Assembly (NCBI GenBank): GCA_951394045.1
Contig: OX595988.1
Coordinates: 3,301,352-3,365,351 of the forward strand
Length of the DNA: 64,000 bases
Origin: Nitzschia sp. DOCU1
Lineage: Eukaryota > Bacillariophyta > Bacillariophyceae > Bacillariales > Bacillariaceae
Direction: 5' to 3'
Of this stretch, positions 52,901 through 62,983 are shown in pieces. The position numbers and the translations under genes are program-made. Numbering within the stretch: position 1 is the first letter of the stretch; each line of letters opens with the position of its first letter. The notes below the pieces were generated by a model. The model was not told the DNA's origin, made no database searches, and was given only the letters and a program-made list of their open reading frames with translations.

Positions 52901-53109
52901 CGCCACTTCCTGCTAACCCTAGCGCGACTTCAAACTACTACGCACAGCCAGCAGTCACGGCGGCGCCTGCCTATTCCACAGCTACCACACATCAGCAGCA
53001 GCCGCAAGAGCAACAACTCGATCCAGCACAGATCCAGCTTCAACAAGTTTTACTCATGTATCTTCTGCAACAGACAGCAAACAACAACAACAATCATGGC
53101 GGTTCTTAA
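49903..53109 (+). CDS. DUF6824-domain protein, long form, array copy 1
   Basis: One exon, 1068 residues. The DUF6824-like domain is at about 341-470: GPNDILMGRGRPFQNYIGNRK, VDKHKDEYN, RRPVGETILDEI and GARFLRKVE, then an insert of about 35-40 residues, and GPWEEVSRQVAFDKVTHVIRGKRRIRKKK. The flanks are very rich in Ser, Thr, Asn, Gln and Asp, with poly-Gln-like stretches near the C-terminus. All three array members share the C-terminal pattern LLxYLLQQ followed by an Asn run and a Gly-Ser end. A basic tail after the domain (RGKRRIRKKK) could act as a nuclear signal. It has the least similar domain of the three. Function is unknown; regulatory DNA binding is only a guess. Confidence 0.82.
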   Translation: MMSGDRGAGDDDETLKTPAKLASNPSSSCNNLLMIDPASSDQQLNEDGEDDLHRLPKRQKIGDISISPSADDNTNVKTLEEVNDALSSTSHNENEKSASSSSWKNEDSMMSSSSNKKRSANDDDKGEGGDGHEERDRHQDGGPTMFGITTTSRASGASPPPHSTKKGGVTSSQESSNLLVFPAGPPNEESPVGINHQDYGYGISRASTSGNLQLRPQQEEEEGSAERCAPAAAAEHRKRSVRAMPANALLADDHSTASNSTSSALPQQDRLPEEDTNSSTSTARAAARLRAGTTTSSFTSSKTSTVLVDTPGGEETIPRSEGHAFANPTTGSRGLILDPGPNDILMGRGRPFQNYIGNRKMVSIVDKHKDEYNATPRQERRPVGETILDEIFKTGARFLRKVEIPPNEDNANSSSKLLDAALPAAVSSVTGSTSDDAGTIPSGPWEEVSRQVAFDKVTHVIRGKRRIRKKKPINKKNKKQEATTGVLTGKNKIGRPVESEDVGNSMRQLLMPHGDAVDGRGSYNNSSQEALSRSGTNTKITNAFSVVEAPPFDGNSQRGGNRNIIGPGGLEAEGASISSALTTGVERADPPAAGQVRDVSEIASFGDNTTNHRSSWPLVDVAEARASSSLSPQDRTAAVQDIMRALLISSGLPGEPEASARLLTLLPLLLVTASGPNQVVTSTHQNQPGQNDDHSRQIARETRVASSGGESLINVPTRSSNEARTILSGTPRAAEGTSQHTAHWQYQSNWPQQAQASELLSLPSSRQYHGGNEIMRINSHQYGHSQPQQQGQAFSSTNNNRSSWWEPALSSSISIIGAPSSRSVGNNFDTLHASQQPSTASTHHQEGRQQSQPVIMSSAPSSTNQQQEDCDPQNQLLAALLLQAFANASAGGDNSTTIGTIILQLLQQQTSPGDDTNGVSSATAGAASHTRTTLGENLLPDAGSPSRPAGTPLHPSWNQQHANQSILLPRPTLPGNQVFQVIQALSPPPPLPEHIRPPSAPLPANPSATSNYYAQPAVTAAPAYSTATTHQQQPQEQQLDPAQIQLQQVLLMYLLQQTANNNNNHGGS

Positions 53110-54742
53110 GCAAACAAATATCACCGGTACCATGTGTAAATATTGTGATTTTCGCTACGATCATCACTTACCTCATCATCGATCAAGGGAGACGGCCGCC
53201 TTGTTGTTTTATTTCTCTTGGATCGATATCCAGCAACAATGCTTGCGGCGCCTTGTATATACTGAACTTATCGTCACCCCCTTGGCCATGGAAGGACAGC
53301 CGCGTTGTTGTTAACTCTTGTATCAAAATCCAAGAACAAGCCCTGCGGCCCTTTTGTAAATAATGTAATTATGGTCGCCCCCACGATGTGATTATCGCCA
53401 ACCCTTTGATCGTGAAAGGATGGCTTCGTCGTTGATGCTTTCTGTTGTCTTATGATCAGCTTCGTTTTTCCAGTTTCTGATAGTATGGTTCATGGTCGTG
53501 ATCGCAGAGATCGTAGAAGCAACAACATGTAGCCAAAGTCGTTGAGCACGTCCCTGTCCTTACTGTGAAGGAGCAACATAACCATCAGGCATTTCGAAGG
53601 GTTTCTTCGTTCCGATACATAGCTCTCCTCTAGTAGCAGTACAACTCGTTTTCAGGGTAGCTGCTTTAGCTAGTACCACTGGGATTGTGACGACTAGAGG
53701 AGAGGGTGGGTACTGATCAGCTTTCCATAAACCCTACCGGCAAACGTCGTCCTCTCACCGGTAATAGTAGGTCTCTTCAATGGCTTTTGACTGAGAAGGT
53801 TAGGGGCTCAGAAATTCGGCGACTTTTATGCGTAGGATAGTGAACATGGGTGGCCGTGGATTTTGATATTACCCCTCTACTAAGAAACGGATTGAAACTC
53901 CAGCATCAATGCGTGCTATTGTATTGTGGCTCTGCATGAATGGCATTGAATGATCAGGGGAAACAATGGGCTCTGATGGGGCGGCACGGCTCCGCCGCCG
54001 CGTGTTGTTGATCGCAAAAAGGGGAAATCATTCTGGGGGTGTGTCCGCAGCGTATAACGGGGTCCATGTACGTAGTCGCATGAACGCCGAGCGAGGCGGC
54101 TGTCCGCCCTGCTACGCACAAAGTACAGACAGCTATGATACACGTATTGCGATTGCTGCAAGTGCGTCATTCTTCTTGGGAGATGAGGAGAGGGGGCTGT
54201 CCTTGTTAGGAGAGGCCCCGCTAGGAGAACCCGTTGCTACCAACCGTCGTCGGGAGATTTCATATAACCATTGTGCTCGCACGCGGAAGTCTCCCCATTG
54301 GTAGTAGGCGGGGAGTTGAAGATATGCCTTCGCTCGCGACCTGCGTAGCAAAATGATGGCGGGAGATGGAACGAAAATTACAGCTACTTCATCCGGTGCA
54401 GGCTTGAGCGCGGGGATGTACACACAATTTTCATCGTGAACCGCAGCAAAACGCTGAAATTTGTGCCTTTTTTGTTGCTGAATGCTGGTGAGACGCCTAA
54501 CTTGGCGACTCTTGCTTCATTGGAAGTCCAATTGCTAGCTAGTAGCCCTCGAGGACGAAAGAAACACCTACGCACGTAGCAGTTGGCCCCTTCTCGTCTT
54601 CTGCTCGATCTGTGGTGCCTTGTAATGAAACGAGCGCCTCGCTGTTTGGTCGCTTTCGTAGTGATCCCAGCAGCTGCTCTACTATCCTCTGGAAGGCCCC
54701 CGTTGGGCCACTTATTACTGGAAGAAGACGATCACCCGCCGT
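53110..54742. other. Spacer between array genes 1 and 2
   Basis: The first 120 bases resemble the start of the spacer after gene 2 (the phrase ACGGCCGCCTT occurs in both). A degenerate tandem duplication of about 110 bp lies near 53190-53400. The last 450 bases carry the upstream blocks of gene 2. No gene is supported. Confidence 0.5.
54321..54363 (+). promoter_or_regulatory. Conserved upstream block of DUF6824 array gene 2
   Basis: The block reads GATATGCCTTCGCTCGCGAC and continues CTGCGTAGCAAAATGATGGC GGG, close to the blocks before genes 1 and 3. The downstream partner patch ACACAATTTTCATCGTGA is at 54421-54438. Confidence 0.55.
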
Positions 54743-57700
54743 ATGATGAGTGGAAGCAGTGTAGCAGGAAATGGTGACGACGATTACAAGGAGGTGCAAG
54801 ATAAGCTGTCTTATAACCACAGTAGCCGTTGCAATACTAACCTCGGTAAGATCGGCCCGCCAGCATCGTCGGGGCAACAGGAGCACCAGAATGAAGATGG
54901 GGCGGGTTGTCGTCATCAGCTGTCAAAGAGGCGTAAAATTGAGGACCCCAGCAGCAATGCTAGTGGCGACAATAGTACACAACCTATCAAAACTCCTGAA
55001 GAAGCAAATCATGATGCCGCACTTACTCCTAATTACAACGAGGACGAGAAATCTTCGTCCAGCAGCTGGAAAAACGACAACACGACGTCCTCGTCGACGA
55101 AGAATTCTAATGAAGATGATGGCAGAGGAGCGGGGGACGTGCACCAACATCAGCATCAGGAGGGTTCTACAGCGTTGAGTAGTACTACTAGTAGTAGGAG
55201 CACGGGGGGCGGGGCACCGCCGTATTGGACGAAGAAGAAGGGCGGCATGATCCGCAGTCATATGGGTCTTCCTGTTGCCTCCTCGTCGTTTTCTTCTTCT
55301 CGAGGTGCCACAGGTACTATCGGTACAACTGTTGAGGCTAGTAGTGGTGATAGTAGAACTGCTGGGGGCATCATGGTTCGGCCTAGTATTGCCTATATCA
55401 CCAATACTGCTGCTGCTACTAAGAAGCCGGCGGGGGGAGCAGCTCAAGAGGAAACGCCGCTACAACAAGAAGAAGGATTATCCTCAGTGGTGTACTCAAC
55501 TAGTAGTATTGCGAACGCTACTTCTACTGTTGGCCCAACCGCCGCTCTACCTGCTGAACAAACTACCAGTATCACTTCGACAACTAATAGACGAACATCC
55601 TCTGTTGGTGGCACACCGAGAGAAGAGATAGCACCAACAAGGAAGGGTGGCTGTTCGTCAAGAAGCAAGGACGAGGAGGGTCATTCTTTCGCCGATCCAA
55701 CTACGAGGGGAAAGTTGATCACAAAGCCTGGACCAAACGACATTTTGATGGGTAGAGGACGTCCATTTCAGAACTACATCGGCAATCGAAAGATGGTTGC
55801 AATTGTTGACAAACACAAGGATGCCTACAACGCAACACCGCGTCAGGAAAGGCGACCTGTTGGGGAAGCGATCCTCGATGAAGTGTTGAAGACTGGTGCA
55901 CGTTTTCTGAGAAAAGTTGAGATCCCTCCTCCGCCGAATAAGTACGACAAGGAGAGCTCTCAATCCAAATTGCTTGATAGTACCGCGTCGCCTCCCCCTG
56001 TGGCAGCCTCGCATGATGTGGACTTCGTCGTAGCATCTTCTCTACAAATGGGAGCTTCAACCAGCAGCGACGATGCTGGTACTATTCCCTCTGGGCCTTG
56101 GGAAGAGGTACCGCGCCAGGTTGCGTTTGATAAAGTGACCCATGTCATTCGGGGCAAGCGCCGAATCAGGAAAATGGACACGGCCATCAAAAAGAAGAAT
56201 AAGAAGCATGAAGCTCTTGACGACCATGGCTCAAATGATATCTTCTCGAAACAGGAAGCCTCCTCAGGATTGAGCAATAATACGATCATGAACGCGAATG
56301 AAGTCTACTCTGTCGCTGGGGCGGCAGCAGTTGATGGCGGTTTTCAACGAGGAGACGGCTATGGCAACATCAGCGCTGGGCCTGGTGGTTCTTCCGACAC
56401 TGCGGCAGCACATGGACCTAGAATTTCCTCCGTGTCTTCGACAGCAGGGGCGGAGCGAGGAGGCGACATACCTGTGGTAGCAGGGCAAGAACACGACGTC
56501 GCAGCACTAGAAAGGTTCATCTTGAGTACTATTTCGTGGTCGTTGGGGGTTGCACTTAACAAGCAAGAAGCGCGAGAAGGGGACGGCCGCTGCGCCACTG
56601 GTGATACTACTAACAATGGGTCTGTTCTTGGTGTTCAAGAACGAGGTGGGGGTGATCTCCCGCCGCAACATAGCGTCAAGGGTTTTGCAGTTAATAGTCC
56701 GGGACAGTTGGCTGGTAGTAGAAGTAATACCGGCGGGTTGTTGGATCAAATTGTGACGGCGGCTTTGCGTCGCCGTGGTGGACTTCAAGCCACGGGAGAA
56801 TCGTGGGAGCAGACAGCACCATCGGCAGCAGCACGACAACAGCGAGAAGAAACGTCACGCCGTCAACAAAGAAGAGTGGACGATGGAGGCGGACGCGAAT
56901 TACTGCAAGTTCCTCCTCCTTTCCGTGACAATACTACTAATCATAAATCCAATTGGCCCCTTGTTGCTGAAGCTGCTGAAGCTCGAGCGTCGTCTTCTTC
57001 TTTGTCACCTCAAGACGCCGCGGCAGCAGTACAAGACCTAATGAGAGCGTTGCTCACCTCAAACAGACTGCCTGGGCCGCAAGAGTCGTCACAACTTCTA
57101 ACACTGCTCCAGCGTCTGCTAGTGACTGCTCAAGGAGGACGAAAGCAGGCGGGAATATCAACACAACAAAACCAACCAAAGCAAAATGATTATGATCGTT
57201 CTTCACTTCAGAATGCACCGGAAACCCGAGGAGGGCCACGAAGCGGTGGATCAGGACTAGCCGCTGTTGTTGCTACCAGTAGCATGAATGAAGCGATGGA
57301 TTTTTCATCATCCAGCACTCCAGCAGCAGCAGCAGCAATAGCAGGAAGAACCTCCCAAGAACACAACAACTCGAAGAATTCGCAACGCGACGACCAGTCG
57401 ACCAGGAGGCTAGCGCAAAACGAAGCCCAGGTGTCCGAACTGCTTATGCTTCTTTCTTCACTGAGACAGTATAATCGGGGAAATGAAATATCATTGGATC
57501 ATAACGTACCATATGATCAACAAGGGAATCCGCAGTCCCAGCAGCCGTTGCGTGTTTTTTTCTCTACGGAGAGCAATCACTTGTCCTCGTTGTTTGGTAT
57601 ACCCGCAGCAACCAGCAGTCACTCCAAGACTACTCTAGGAGAGAGGAGTCCCCTGTCTCTTGCTGCTGGAGCTCCTCCGCCTACTGTCGGCATTCCATTC

Positions 57701-58081
57701 TTTCCTGCTTCGAACCAGCGGAAAGCAACCCAGACAATCTTACAAATAATCACGGATCTTCCTACTACGCTAAGTGCATTTCCCCGAAACCAGCATGATG
57801 ATGTGTTCGAACAAGTAGTACATGCGCTGTCTCCGCCACCACTGCTGCCAGCACGACTGCACAACAGCCTTAGCGCGACTTCAAACTACTACTCACAGCC
57901 AACAGTCACGACGGCAACTACCTTTACCAGGACGACCACCACGCACCATCCGCTGCCGCAGCAACAACAACAACTCGATCCAGCACAGAGCCATCTTGAA
58001 CAAGAACAAGCTTTACTCTTGTATCTTCTGCAACAGGAGGCGGCATTAAACAAGAACAACAATGGCCGCGGTTCTTCTTGA
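54743..58081 (+). CDS. DUF6824-domain protein, long form, array copy 2
   Basis: One exon, 1112 residues. The start (MMSG) and the KRRKIEDPS motif near residue 55-65 parallel copy 1. The domain lies at about 330-480 with GRGRPFQNYIGNRK, RRPVGEAILDEVL, GARFLRKVE, an insert of about 55 residues, and GPWEEVPRQVAFDK. From 55778 to about 57420 the DNA is nearly identical to copy 3, without indels except close to the end. Beyond both edges similarity falls abruptly. The composition is Ser/Thr/Gln/Asn-rich with short trinucleotide runs (ACT/AGT, CAG). The 3' end has the shared LLLYLLQQ...Asn-run end. The role is unknown. Confidence 0.82.
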   Translation: MMSGSSVAGNGDDDYKEVQDKLSYNHSSRCNTNLGKIGPPASSGQQEHQNEDGAGCRHQLSKRRKIEDPSSNASGDNSTQPIKTPEEANHDAALTPNYNEDEKSSSSSWKNDNTTSSSTKNSNEDDGRGAGDVHQHQHQEGSTALSSTTSSRSTGGGAPPYWTKKKGGMIRSHMGLPVASSSFSSSRGATGTIGTTVEASSGDSRTAGGIMVRPSIAYITNTAAATKKPAGGAAQEETPLQQEEGLSSVVYSTSSIANATSTVGPTAALPAEQTTSITSTTNRRTSSVGGTPREEIAPTRKGGCSSRSKDEEGHSFADPTTRGKLITKPGPNDILMGRGRPFQNYIGNRKMVAIVDKHKDAYNATPRQERRPVGEAILDEVLKTGARFLRKVEIPPPPNKYDKESSQSKLLDSTASPPPVAASHDVDFVVASSLQMGASTSSDDAGTIPSGPWEEVPRQVAFDKVTHVIRGKRRIRKMDTAIKKKNKKHEALDDHGSNDIFSKQEASSGLSNNTIMNANEVYSVAGAAAVDGGFQRGDGYGNISAGPGGSSDTAAAHGPRISSVSSTAGAERGGDIPVVAGQEHDVAALERFILSTISWSLGVALNKQEAREGDGRCATGDTTNNGSVLGVQERGGGDLPPQHSVKGFAVNSPGQLAGSRSNTGGLLDQIVTAALRRRGGLQATGESWEQTAPSAAARQQREETSRRQQRRVDDGGGRELLQVPPPFRDNTTNHKSNWPLVAEAAEARASSSSLSPQDAAAAVQDLMRALLTSNRLPGPQESSQLLTLLQRLLVTAQGGRKQAGISTQQNQPKQNDYDRSSLQNAPETRGGPRSGGSGLAAVVATSSMNEAMDFSSSSTPAAAAAIAGRTSQEHNNSKNSQRDDQSTRRLAQNEAQVSELLMLLSSLRQYNRGNEISLDHNVPYDQQGNPQSQQPLRVFFSTESNHLSSLFGIPAATSSHSKTTLGERSPLSLAAGAPPPTVGIPFFPASNQRKATQTILQIITDLPTTLSAFPRNQHDDVFEQVVHALSPPPLLPARLHNSLSATSNYYSQPTVTTATTFTRTTTTHHPLPQQQQQLDPAQSHLEQEQALLLYLLQQEAALNKNNNGRGSS

Positions 58082-59371
58082 TGAATCTAATATTGCCGGT
58101 GCCATCCTCGAGATTTTCGTTACGATGATAACCACCAGCCTGACGACGACGGCCGCCTTCTTCTCGTTGTTGAACAAGAACAAGAAGAGGAAGTCTTCTT
58201 GTTTTGTTGTCTCGTTGATCATCCGCCGCTTCCCCTTTTTTCTTTTGCGTCTACACCTCCTTTCCACCAATTTCTAATAGAATTGTTCTTGGTGGTAATA
58301 GCAGCAGAGATCATAGAAGAATTCTCTATTTCTACCTTTCAGAGTAGTAATAGTAGTACTAGTACTAGTAGTAGCACTAGTACTACGACAACATGGTGGT
58401 GGTGTCACGACGAAGAATAGTACTACTACTGTACCTACCGGTAGTCTACTCTGCGTAGTGGTACTACTACTAGAGTAGGTGGTGCCGCCGGCGGAGGAGT
58501 AGCTACTTTAGCAAGTGTCACTGCGGTAACTAAAAGAGAGCCTGGGTTCTGCGCAAACATCAGGCTGGTTACCGACAATAGCGGTTGCTTCACTCCACGG
58601 ACAACCATAGTAGATGGGAGAAGAAAGGCGTGCCTTCTCTTCTTGTCGATAACGTGCGACTGGTTGGATTCAAAAAGGAGGGAGAGACCTCACTTCATCC
58701 CCTGTTTTTACCAAATCCAGAAGCCCGGACGTGCAGTGCAGTCTCACAGCATACGTCCGCGTTATGGCGAAGTGCGTCACTCTTTAGGAGGGGCTTCTCG
58801 ATTTCCGCAACATAGAGGGCGTCACAAAGAGGTGAATGCATCTACCGGTAAATGAATCCTATGCGACGACAACTTGGATCAAGTTTGCACACAACAGGTA
58901 CTGTAGGACGCAGCTGTTTGCAACCGCCGTTCAGGAGACAGCGTCATTCGATGAAAGGCGGGGAAGTTAAAAATATGCCTTCGCTCGCGAGCTACGTCGC
59001 AAAATGATGGCGGGAGGAAAAACCAAAACCGTCTTTGCCACGACATCAGTTTCATTGATGTCGTAGTGCCACGATGACTTTTATGTACACACAATTTTCA
59101 TCGTGAGCAACATAAAACGCTAAACAATTCACCCATTTGTTATCACTGAAACAACAGACGAGCTGTTACATTGGACCTTCAATTGCTATTACTACCGATA
59201 GAATCACTCGAGGACGGCAGAAACGCCTACAAACGTAGCAGGAGCCCCCTTCTCATCATTCTTGTCGTAAAGAACTGCTGAAAGCACTTCGTACTACTTA
59301 GTACTTTCTCTTCTTGTTTCGCCACCACAAAGAAGAGGCACCTCGTAAAAACAATTGGAGTTCACCTTCGT
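58082..59371. other. Spacer between array genes 2 and 3
   Basis: A dense ACT/AGT trinucleotide block with palindromes lies at about 58340-58480, including CTACCGGTAG. The last 450 bases repeat the upstream region of genes 1 and 2. No gene is supported. Confidence 0.5.
58972..59014 (+). promoter_or_regulatory. Conserved upstream block of DUF6824 array gene 3
   Basis: An ATATGCCTTCGCTCGCGAG start, then CTACGTCGCAAAATGATGG and CGGGAGG, as before genes 1 and 2; ACACAATTTTCATCGTGA follows at about 59091-59107. Confidence 0.55.
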
Positions 59372-62300
59372 ATGATCGATCCGCCATCGTCAGAGCAACA
59401 ACAGAACGAGAACGGGGGGAGTGGTCGCCATCGGCTGTCAAAGAGGCGAAAAATTGGGGACCTCGGCAGCGGTGGTGCTAGAGCCAGCAAGAAGAACAAC
59501 AGTCCACAAAAAACCCCACCGCATACTATCAAAACTCCCCCCGAAGATGAAGTAAACGATGCACTTACTTCTAGTTACAACGATTACGAGAAATCATCGT
59601 CCAACAGCTGGAAAAACGACAACATGACGTCCTTGTCGGCGAAAAATGCTGATGAGGGTGATGACAGAGGAGCGAAGGATGTGCACGACCAACAACAACC
59701 TCAGCACCAGGAGCGTCCTACAACGTTGAGGAGTACTAGTAGTAGTACGGGGGGCGGGGCACCGGCGTATAGGACGAAGGAGGGCGACATCCGCAGTCAT
59801 ATGGGTCTTCCTGCTGCTTTCTTGTCATCTTCTCGAGGTGCCACAGGTACAATTACTAGTACAACTGCGGCGGCTACTAGTAGTAGTACTGCTGGCGGCA
59901 CCACGGCTCCGTCTGGTTCTACTACTACTACTCTCCATACCGACAGTGCTACTACTACGAAACCGGGGGAAGCAGCTCAGCAAGAACCAAAGGGATTATC
60001 TGCGGTGTTTTCGTCTTCATTTTCTTCTTTCTCACTAGCTGATCCTCCTGCTGGTGGAGATACTACGACTGCTGCTGCTGGTGGTGGTGGTTCCAGTCGC
60101 AGTACGACCTCTTCTACTACTGCTGCTGGAGCTGCGCAGGATGATAACACGACTACTACCAATGCTGCTAGGCGTACTAGCAATAGGAACTATCGTGTTG
60201 GTGGCGATGTCCCTCTTGGTGGTGCTGAGATTGTCGTTGGTGTCGCCACACAATCTTCCTCAACGGTTGAGTCGGGTACTATCCATGATGACCAGAAGCC
60301 GAGCCATCATGATCATCTGTCAACCTTGGCTGTCGCATCAATATTGGTGAGTGAGAGACGGCGGCGAGTACAAGATGATCCGCTACAGCCCGAGACGAAC
60401 AGACAAGAGGACAGTTCTTCAAGAAAAGGAAGGGAAAATAGCGAGGGCGGGGCAAGAACAACTACGGCCAGCGAAAATACTTCTGCCTCCTTCACCGTGA
60501 AGAACCATTGTGCCGCTCTGTCTCCCATGACTTGTTCTTTGAACCCTATTGAATGTCATGTTTCTCGTAGTACGCCAAGAGAAGAAACGGTGCCGATAGA
60601 AACGAAGCCGGGGGGCTTCTTCTCGTCAAGTGAAGGTCATTCTTTCACCAACCCGATTACGACTAGTAGAGGCTTGATCATGGTGCCCGGACCAAACGAT
60701 ATTTTGATGGGTAGAGGACGCCCATTTCAGAACTATATCGGCAATCGAAAGATGGTTGCAATTGTTGACAAACACAAGGATGCCTACAACGCAACACCGC
60801 GTCAGGAAAGGCGACCTGTTGGGGAAGCGATCCTCGATGAAGTGTTGAAGACTGGTGCACGTTTTCTGAGAAAAGTTGAGATCCCTCCTCCGCCGAATAA
60901 GTACGACAAGGAGAGCTCTCAATCCAAATTGCTTGATAGTACCGCGTCGCCTCCCCCTGTGGCAGCCTCGCATGATGTGGACTTCGTCGTAGCATCTTCT
61001 CTACAAATGGGAGCTTCAACCAGCAGCGACGATGCTGGTACTATTCCCTCTGGGCCTTGGGAAGAGGTACCGCGCCAGGTTGCGTTTGATAAAGTGACCC
61101 ATGTCATTCGGGGCAAGCGCCGAATCAGGAAAATGGACACGGCCATCAAAAAGAAGAATAAGAAGCATGAAGCTCTTGACGACCATGGCTCAAATGATAT
61201 CTTCTCGAAACAGGAAGCCTCCTCAGGATTGAGCAATAATACGATCATGAACGCGAATGAAGTCTACTCTGTCGCTGGGGCGGCAGCAGTTGATGGCGGT
61301 TTTCAACGAGGAGACGGCTATGGCAACATCAGTGCTGGGCCTGGTGGTTCTTCCGACACTGCGGCAGCACATGGACCTAGAATTTCCTCCGTGTCTTCGA
61401 CAGCAGGGGCGGAGCGAGGAGGCGACATACCTGTGGTAGCAGGGCAAGAACACGACGTCGCAGCACTAGAAAGGTTCATCTTGAGTACTATTTCGTGGTC
61501 GTTGGGGGTTGCACTTAACAAGCAAGAAGTGCGAGAAGGGGGCGGTCGCTGCGCCACTGGTGATACTACTAACAATGGGTCTGTTCTTGGTGTTCAAGAA
61601 CGAGGTGGGGGTGATCTCCCGCCGCAACATAGCGTCAAGGGTTTTGCAGTTAATAGTCCGGGACAGTTGGCTGGTAGTAGAAGTAATACCGGCGGGTTGT
61701 TGGATCAAATTGTGACGGCGGCTTTGCGTCGCCGTGGTGGACTTCAAGCCACGGGAGAATCGTGGGAGCAGACAGCACCATCGGCAGCAGCACGACAACA
61801 GCGAGAAGAAACGCCACGCCGTCAACAAAGAAAATTGGACGATGGAGGCGGACGCGAATTACTGCAAGTTCCTCCTCCTTTCCGTGACAATACTACTAAT
61901 CATAAATCCAATTGGCCCCTTGTTGCTGAAGCTGCTGAAGCTCGAGCGTCGTCTTCTTCTTTGTCACCTCAAGACGCCGCGGCAGCAGTACAAGACCTAA
62001 TGAGAGCGTTGCTCACCTCAAACAGACTGCCTGGGCCGCAAGAGTCGTCACAACTTCTAACACTGCTCCAGCGTCTGCTAGTGACTGCTCAAGGAGGACG
62101 AAAGCAGGCGGGAATATCAACACAACAAAACCAACCAAAGCAAAATGATTATGATCGTTCTTCACTTCAGAATGCACCGGAAACCCGAGGAGGGCCACGA
62201 AGCGGTGGATCAGGACTAGCCGCTGTTGTTGCTACCAGTAGCATGAATGAAGCGATGGATTTTTCATCATCCAGCACTCCAGCAGCAGCAGCAGCAGCAG

Positions 62301-62983
62301 CAGGAACGTCCTCCCAAGAACACAACAACTCGAAGAATTCGCAACGCGACGACCAGTCGACCAGGAGGCTAGCGCAAAAAGAAGCCCAGGTATCGGAACT
62401 GCTTATGCTTCTTTCTTCACTGAGACAGTATAATTGGGAAAATGAAATATTGGATCATAACGTACCATATGATCAACAAGGGAATCCGCAGTCCCAGCAG
62501 CAGTCGCGTGTGGTGCTTCCCTCTAATAGTACAGACACCAGCAAGCGCCCGTTTTTGTGGTGGGACACGGCCGCCGCCTCCTCGTCGCCCTCCTCCGCCT
62601 GCGGCAACATACTATTAGGCGCACTCGGAAACCAAATGCTGTTCCAACAGCAAACTGTACGTGGTGCTGCGATGCCTCCACCGCAGCATGCTCCGCATTC
62701 GCCACATCATGCTGGTGCTGCCAACCTTACTGCGACTTTACTAGTAAACCAGTATGCACAGCCCCCAGTAAAAAGGGCAGCGGCAACAACAAGAACGTCA
62801 TTTTCCACAACAACAACCACCCGGTACCAGCACCAAGAACAGGCGCCGCAGCAGCATCAACACGATCCGCCAGCACCACAGAACAACGATCTTCTTCGAC
62901 AAGCTTTACTCGAGTATCTTGTACAACAGCAGGCGGCAAACAACAAGAACAAGAAGAACAACAGTGGTGGCGGCGGTTCTTAG
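59372..62983 (+). CDS. DUF6824-domain protein, long form, array copy 3
   Basis: One exon, 1203 residues. Its ATG (MIDPPSS) corresponds to an internal Met of copy 1 (MIDPASS, residue 34 there), so the N-terminal 33 residues of the siblings are missing, apparently through a deletion of about 100 bp. A long Ser/Thr/Gly-rich stretch (about residues 150-400) is larger than in copy 2. The domain and the following 550 codons are almost identical to copy 2. The last 150 codons differ again and end in LLEYLVQQQAANNKN. The role is unknown. Confidence 0.82.
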   Translation: MIDPPSSEQQQNENGGSGRHRLSKRRKIGDLGSGGARASKKNNSPQKTPPHTIKTPPEDEVNDALTSSYNDYEKSSSNSWKNDNMTSLSAKNADEGDDRGAKDVHDQQQPQHQERPTTLRSTSSSTGGGAPAYRTKEGDIRSHMGLPAAFLSSSRGATGTITSTTAAATSSSTAGGTTAPSGSTTTTLHTDSATTTKPGEAAQQEPKGLSAVFSSSFSSFSLADPPAGGDTTTAAAGGGGSSRSTTSSTTAAGAAQDDNTTTTNAARRTSNRNYRVGGDVPLGGAEIVVGVATQSSSTVESGTIHDDQKPSHHDHLSTLAVASILVSERRRRVQDDPLQPETNRQEDSSSRKGRENSEGGARTTTASENTSASFTVKNHCAALSPMTCSLNPIECHVSRSTPREETVPIETKPGGFFSSSEGHSFTNPITTSRGLIMVPGPNDILMGRGRPFQNYIGNRKMVAIVDKHKDAYNATPRQERRPVGEAILDEVLKTGARFLRKVEIPPPPNKYDKESSQSKLLDSTASPPPVAASHDVDFVVASSLQMGASTSSDDAGTIPSGPWEEVPRQVAFDKVTHVIRGKRRIRKMDTAIKKKNKKHEALDDHGSNDIFSKQEASSGLSNNTIMNANEVYSVAGAAAVDGGFQRGDGYGNISAGPGGSSDTAAAHGPRISSVSSTAGAERGGDIPVVAGQEHDVAALERFILSTISWSLGVALNKQEVREGGGRCATGDTTNNGSVLGVQERGGGDLPPQHSVKGFAVNSPGQLAGSRSNTGGLLDQIVTAALRRRGGLQATGESWEQTAPSAAARQQREETPRRQQRKLDDGGGRELLQVPPPFRDNTTNHKSNWPLVAEAAEARASSSSLSPQDAAAAVQDLMRALLTSNRLPGPQESSQLLTLLQRLLVTAQGGRKQAGISTQQNQPKQNDYDRSSLQNAPETRGGPRSGGSGLAAVVATSSMNEAMDFSSSSTPAAAAAAAGTSSQEHNNSKNSQRDDQSTRRLAQKEAQVSELLMLLSSLRQYNWENEILDHNVPYDQQGNPQSQQQSRVVLPSNSTDTSKRPFLWWDTAAASSSPSSACGNILLGALGNQMLFQQQTVRGAAMPPPQHAPHSPHHAGAANLTATLLVNQYAQPPVKRAAATTRTSFSTTTTTRYQHQEQAPQQHQHDPPAPQNNDLLRQALLEYLVQQQAANNKNKKNNSGGGGS

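Noticed and set aside
53966..54304. 112-codon frame upstream of array gene 2
   Set aside because: No counterpart before genes 1 and 3 and no domain.
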